Shown in pieces: positions 61,482 through 64,000 of a DNA stretch of 64,000 nt. This stretch comes from Roseibacillus ishigakijimensis. Lineage in GTDB: Bacteria; Verrucomicrobiota; Verrucomicrobiia; Verrucomicrobiales; Akkermansiaceae. The notes under the pieces are model-generated. The model was not told the DNA's origin, did not search any database, and worked only from the letters and a program-made list of their open reading frames with translations. A program made the translations under genes and the position numbers. How positions within the stretch are numbered: position 1 is the stretch's first letter; the number at the start of each line of letters is the position of its first letter. The stretch covers positions 28,249-92,248 of the forward strand of contig NZ_JAENIO010000011.1 in the NCBI RefSeq assembly GCF_016595415.1. The letters are read 5' to 3'.

Positions 61482-62528
61482 ATGCGGCTGCTACAAATCA
61501 TGTTGGCACGGGGGAATGGCGGGGCGGAGGCGTTCTTTGAGCGCTTGGCTCTCGCTTTTGCCCGGCAGGGGGTGTCGCAGCGACTCGTCATTGCCGAGAA
61601 TCCAGCCCGCGCGGAGCGCCTGCGGGCGGGCGGCGGTGAGGTGGTGACGGTGCCGGCCAACGGGTGGCGCAAGTTTCTGGTGCACCGTGCAGTGCAGGCC
61701 CAGGCCGATCGCTTTCAGCCCACTCACGCCTTGGCGTGGATGAATCGGGCGGCGGGCGCGATGCCGACGGGGAATTTTGTCAAAATGGCCCGGCTCGGGG
61801 GCTGCTACAAGCTGAAGTATTATCAGCGTTGCGAGCATCTGGTGGCCAATACGCCGGGCATTGTGGAGTATCTCGTGGGGGCGGGTTGGCCGGAGGAGGC
61901 GGTCTCTCTCATTAGCAATTTCGGCGAGCGGGCGGGGGCGGAGGCGCGTTCGCTGCGGGAGGAGCTGGGCTTGGCAGCCGAGGTTCCGGTCCTCCTTTCG
62001 CCGGGACGTTTCCATGAAGTCAAGGCCCAGGAAGTGGCCATCCGGGCGCTGGCCCAGATTCCGGAGGCGGTGCTGTTGCTGGCGGGGGAAGGGGAGCGGC
62101 GGGCTTTTTACGAAGAGGTGGCGGCGGAAGCGGGGGTCAGCGAGCGGGTGCGTTTTCTGGGGTGGCGCGATGATATGGCCAATCTCTATGCCACCGCCGA
62201 CTTGTGTGTGTTTCCCTCCCGTTACGAGCCTCTGGGCAATGTCGTGCTGGAGGCCTGGGTCTCGGGCACGCCCATCGTGGCGGCCAAGTCCGATGGGCCG
62301 AGTTGGCTCATCGAGGAGGGGGTCAATGGGCGGCTCTTTGAGATCGATGATTCCGCGCAGTTGGCTGAGCAAGTGAACGAGTTGCTGGCGGACCCGACAC
62401 AGCGCGAGGCCTTGGCAAAAGCGGGGCGGGAGAAATGGCTGGCCGCTTTCTCAGAGGAAAAAATCGTGGCCCAGTATCTGGCGCTCTTTGAAAAGTTAGC
62501 CGCTCAGTCTGCGAGCAAGTCCTCGTAG
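61482..62528 (+). CDS. GT4-family glycosyltransferase
   Basis: A 348-residue GT-B enzyme from ATG 61482, behind a GGGGGAGG site; the frame extends 17 codons upstream. Motifs: MLARGNGGAEAFFERLALAFARQG, the core VLLSPGRFHEVKAQEVAIRALAQI, RVRFLGWRDDMANLYATADLCVFPSRYEPLGNVVLEAW, GVNGRLFEIDD. It is typical of core or O-chain sugar transferases. It converges with the next GT4 gene and overlaps it by 25 bp at the 3' ends. Confidence 0.93.
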   Translation: MRLLQIMLARGNGGAEAFFERLALAFARQGVSQRLVIAENPARAERLRAGGGEVVTVPANGWRKFLVHRAVQAQADRFQPTHALAWMNRAAGAMPTGNFVKMARLGGCYKLKYYQRCEHLVANTPGIVEYLVGAGWPEEAVSLISNFGERAGAEARSLREELGLAAEVPVLLSPGRFHEVKAQEVAIRALAQIPEAVLLLAGEGERRAFYEEVAAEAGVSERVRFLGWRDDMANLYATADLCVFPSRYEPLGNVVLEAWVSGTPIVAAKSDGPSWLIEEGVNGRLFEIDDSAQLAEQVNELLADPTQREALAKAGREKWLAAFSEEKIVAQYLALFEKLAAQSASKSS

Positions 62529-63610
62529 ACGCCCAGCGTGGCGTTCAGCATGGCGGGGAGGGTGAAGGTGGAGTTCGCGCCGGGGGGCGGTGGGGGCGTG
62601 GTGAGGAAGTCCCGCGTGCGAGATTCGACTGCCGCGAGGTCATCGATTCCGACCGCTCCGGCGGGGAAAAGGGCGTCCATTTGTTCGGCCACCCCGCCGT
62701 GGTGGTAGGCGATGACGGGCTTGCCGAGGGAGAGGGCTTCCAGCGAGACCCGGCCAAAGGCTTCCGGGTCTTTGGAAAGAGAAAAGACGAGGTCGCTGCT
62801 GGCGAGCACCTCGCGCAGGTCGCTGCGGTGACCGAGGAAAGTGACGCTGTCGTTGAGTCCCAGTTCCTGGGTTTTCTCCTGCAGCTCGTCCCAGAAGGCT
62901 TGCTTGCGGGGGTGGGGGCCGCCTGCGATGAGTCCATGGATCCGGGGGAAGTCGTTTTTGAGAGCGGCGAGAAGGGTGAGAAAGTCCTCCTGCCCTTTCC
63001 AGCGCGTCACGCGACCGGGGAGGGTGAGGAGGGTCTTCCCGGCCAGCTGGGGCTGCTCCTCGTGCCAGCGGGCAGTCCATTCCGGGGAGGGGCGGTAAGC
63101 GGGAAAATACTCTGCGGGCTCGATACCGCGATGAATGACCGTCAGCTTGGTGGCATCGGTTTGGGGGTAATTTTTCAAGACGTAATCTTGCACCGCGTGC
63201 GAGACGCAGATCACACTCTCGCCCCGGGTCATCACCGCCGAGTAGGCGTTGACCGAGTAGAAGCCGTGCACGGTGGTGACCAGGCGCGGGCGTTCCTTGG
63301 GCGGGAGATTTTTCCAAGCCAAGTAGCAGAGCCAGGCCGGGGCGCGCGAGCGCAGGTGGAGAATGTCGGGGCGGTGCTCCAGCAAGAGCCGCCGGATGGC
63401 CCCCACATGGCGAAGGGCGAGGAGGGATTTTTTATGGACCGGATAGGTCAGATGCGTAGACCCTTCTCGTTCGAGTGGCTCGACGAGGCGGCCGCCGTGG
63501 GAAAGGACGATGGATTGGTGGCCCAGTGCAACGAGATGGCGGGCGACCTCCAGGGTGCCGCGCTCGACACCCCCGGAGTTCAGCTCGGGCAGGACTTGCA
63601 GGACTTTCAT
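62504..63610 (-). CDS. GT4-family glycosyltransferase
   Basis: A 368-residue GT-B protein: MKVLQVLPELNSGGVERGTLEVARHL opening, acceptor half with DILHLRSRAPAWLCYLAW, hinge TVIHRGIEPAEYFP, donor half with LLTLPGRVTRWKGQEDFLTLLAALKN and LSKDPEAFGRVSLEALSLGKPVIAYHHGG. It ends in a Pro-rich stretch. It lies 3 bp from the YrbL-like gene upstream, so the two are probably one transcript. Confidence 0.93.
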   Translation of the reverse strand: MKVLQVLPELNSGGVERGTLEVARHLVALGHQSIVLSHGGRLVEPLEREGSTHLTYPVHKKSLLALRHVGAIRRLLLEHRPDILHLRSRAPAWLCYLAWKNLPPKERPRLVTTVHGFYSVNAYSAVMTRGESVICVSHAVQDYVLKNYPQTDATKLTVIHRGIEPAEYFPAYRPSPEWTARWHEEQPQLAGKTLLTLPGRVTRWKGQEDFLTLLAALKNDFPRIHGLIAGGPHPRKQAFWDELQEKTQELGLNDSVTFLGHRSDLREVLASSDLVFSLSKDPEAFGRVSLEALSLGKPVIAYHHGGVAEQMDALFPAGAVGIDDLAAVESRTRDFLTTPPPPPGANSTFTLPAMLNATLGVYEDLLAD

Positions 63611-63613
63611 GGC

Positions 63614-64000
63614 TCAGGTGCGGCTTTTGAGAAAGCCCAGCTCGCCGGGCAGTTTGTTCTCCTCGCGGGCTTTGAGGGCCTTGTCGATGTAGCGATACAT
63701 GTCCTTGATCTGTCGCTGCGATTTGCCGAGGGCGTAGCGGTGGCTCAGGCGCACGAGGGAGTAGACTGGTTTCTTGAGAAAGCCATCGATGAGCTGGAGG
63801 CGGTATTTGCCGGGCTCATATTCTTGGGCGGCGAGATTGAAGAGAGCGAGCTTGCGGTTGGGGATGGTGTGTGTTTTCCAGAATTCGGCGAATTCCGTGA
63901 GGGCGGGCTGGAAGGGCGCCGGGTCGCCGGTTTCCCAGAGGTAATCGAAGAGGGAGCGTGAGATGAGCCCGTCGTGATCGCGCACGAGGTCGACCACCAG
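63614..64000 (-). CDS. YrbL-like protein, N-terminus cut by window edge
   Basis: The frame is open to the window end. The visible 129 residues, with VRDHDGLISRSLFDYLW and the helical stretch LALFNLAAQEYEPGKYRLQLIDGFLKKPVYSLVRLSHRYALG, match the C-terminal part of YrbL (PhoP-regulated, kinase-like fold in lipopolysaccharide or phosphate sugar contexts). The usual length is about 200-230 residues, so about 90 residues are missing on the right. It is followed 3 bp later by a GT4 gene on the same strand, which supports a role in glycan assembly. Confidence 0.7.
   Translation of the reverse strand: MVVDLVRDHDGLISRSLFDYLWETGDPAPFQPALTEFAEFWKTHTIPNRKLALFNLAAQEYEPGKYRLQLIDGFLKKPVYSLVRLSHRYALGKSQRQIKDMYRYIDKALKAREENKLPGELGFLKSRT

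Overview
The window looks like chromosomal DNA of a Gram-negative, GC-rich (about 60% by eye outside one island) member of the Verrucomicrobiota, or less likely a neighbouring PVC lineage. The evidence is a planctomycete-type cytochrome/DUF1549/DUF1553 protein next to an ECF sigma factor and a FecR-LamG protein, two PEP-CTERM sorted proteins, two formylglycine sulfatases, a LemA/M48 pair, and envelope genes for polysaccharide export and lipid A-type transport. This taxonomic call is inference from gene content; no rRNA or tRNA gene was seen.

Layout. 1-4.9 kb (minus strand): sigma factor, FecR-LamG and PSD1 cytochrome operon, cut by the window edge. 5.0-13.8 kb: a lipoprotein, a sulfatase-SGNH esterase fusion, an exported protein overlapping cytidine deaminase, a PEP-CTERM protein, the LemA/M48 pair and a UbiA-like membrane protein. 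14.1-35.8 kb (all plus strand): a large exopolysaccharide locus holding an outer-membrane barrel, Wza-like export protein, Wzc-like tyrosine kinase, Wzx flippase, two acyltransferases, glycosyltransferases, a Wzy polymerase, a sulfotransferase, a WcaF-type acetyltransferase, a VanZ-WcaI fusion, the initiating sugar-phosphate transferase, a second PEP-CTERM protein and an O-antigen ligase-type protein. Its centre (about 19.0-25.9 kb) is strikingly AT-rich and probably horizontally acquired.

35.9-41.7 kb holds housekeeping and small conserved genes (squalene-cyclase-fold protein, ABC ATPase, MOSC, DUF2288, HI0933-type flavoprotein, MmcQ/YjbR). 41.7-46.2 kb is a partial complex I operon, nuoD-nuoE-nuoF, interrupted by a Uma2 nuclease-like gene and a broken GxxExxY gene; a perfect CRP-type palindrome precedes nuoD. 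46.3-52.4 kb carries a kinase-like protein, typA/bipA, a sulfatase bracketed by direct copies of a palindromic repeat, and gatB.

52.5-64 kb is a second envelope-glycan locus: an MsbA-like ABC transporter, a pyruvyltransferase-like protein, an MptE/DUF115-like protein, six glycosyltransferase-type genes and a YrbL-like kinase fragment. A Fic AMP-transferase gene sits inside it behind a 124-bp element with perfect 23-bp terminal inverted repeats.

Together the two glycan loci would build, decorate (acetyl, possibly sulfate) and export surface polysaccharide. The sulfatases, PEP-CTERM proteins and cytochrome/FecR operon fit a bacterium living on or among sulfated polysaccharides. No CRISPR array, integrase or transposase was recognised.
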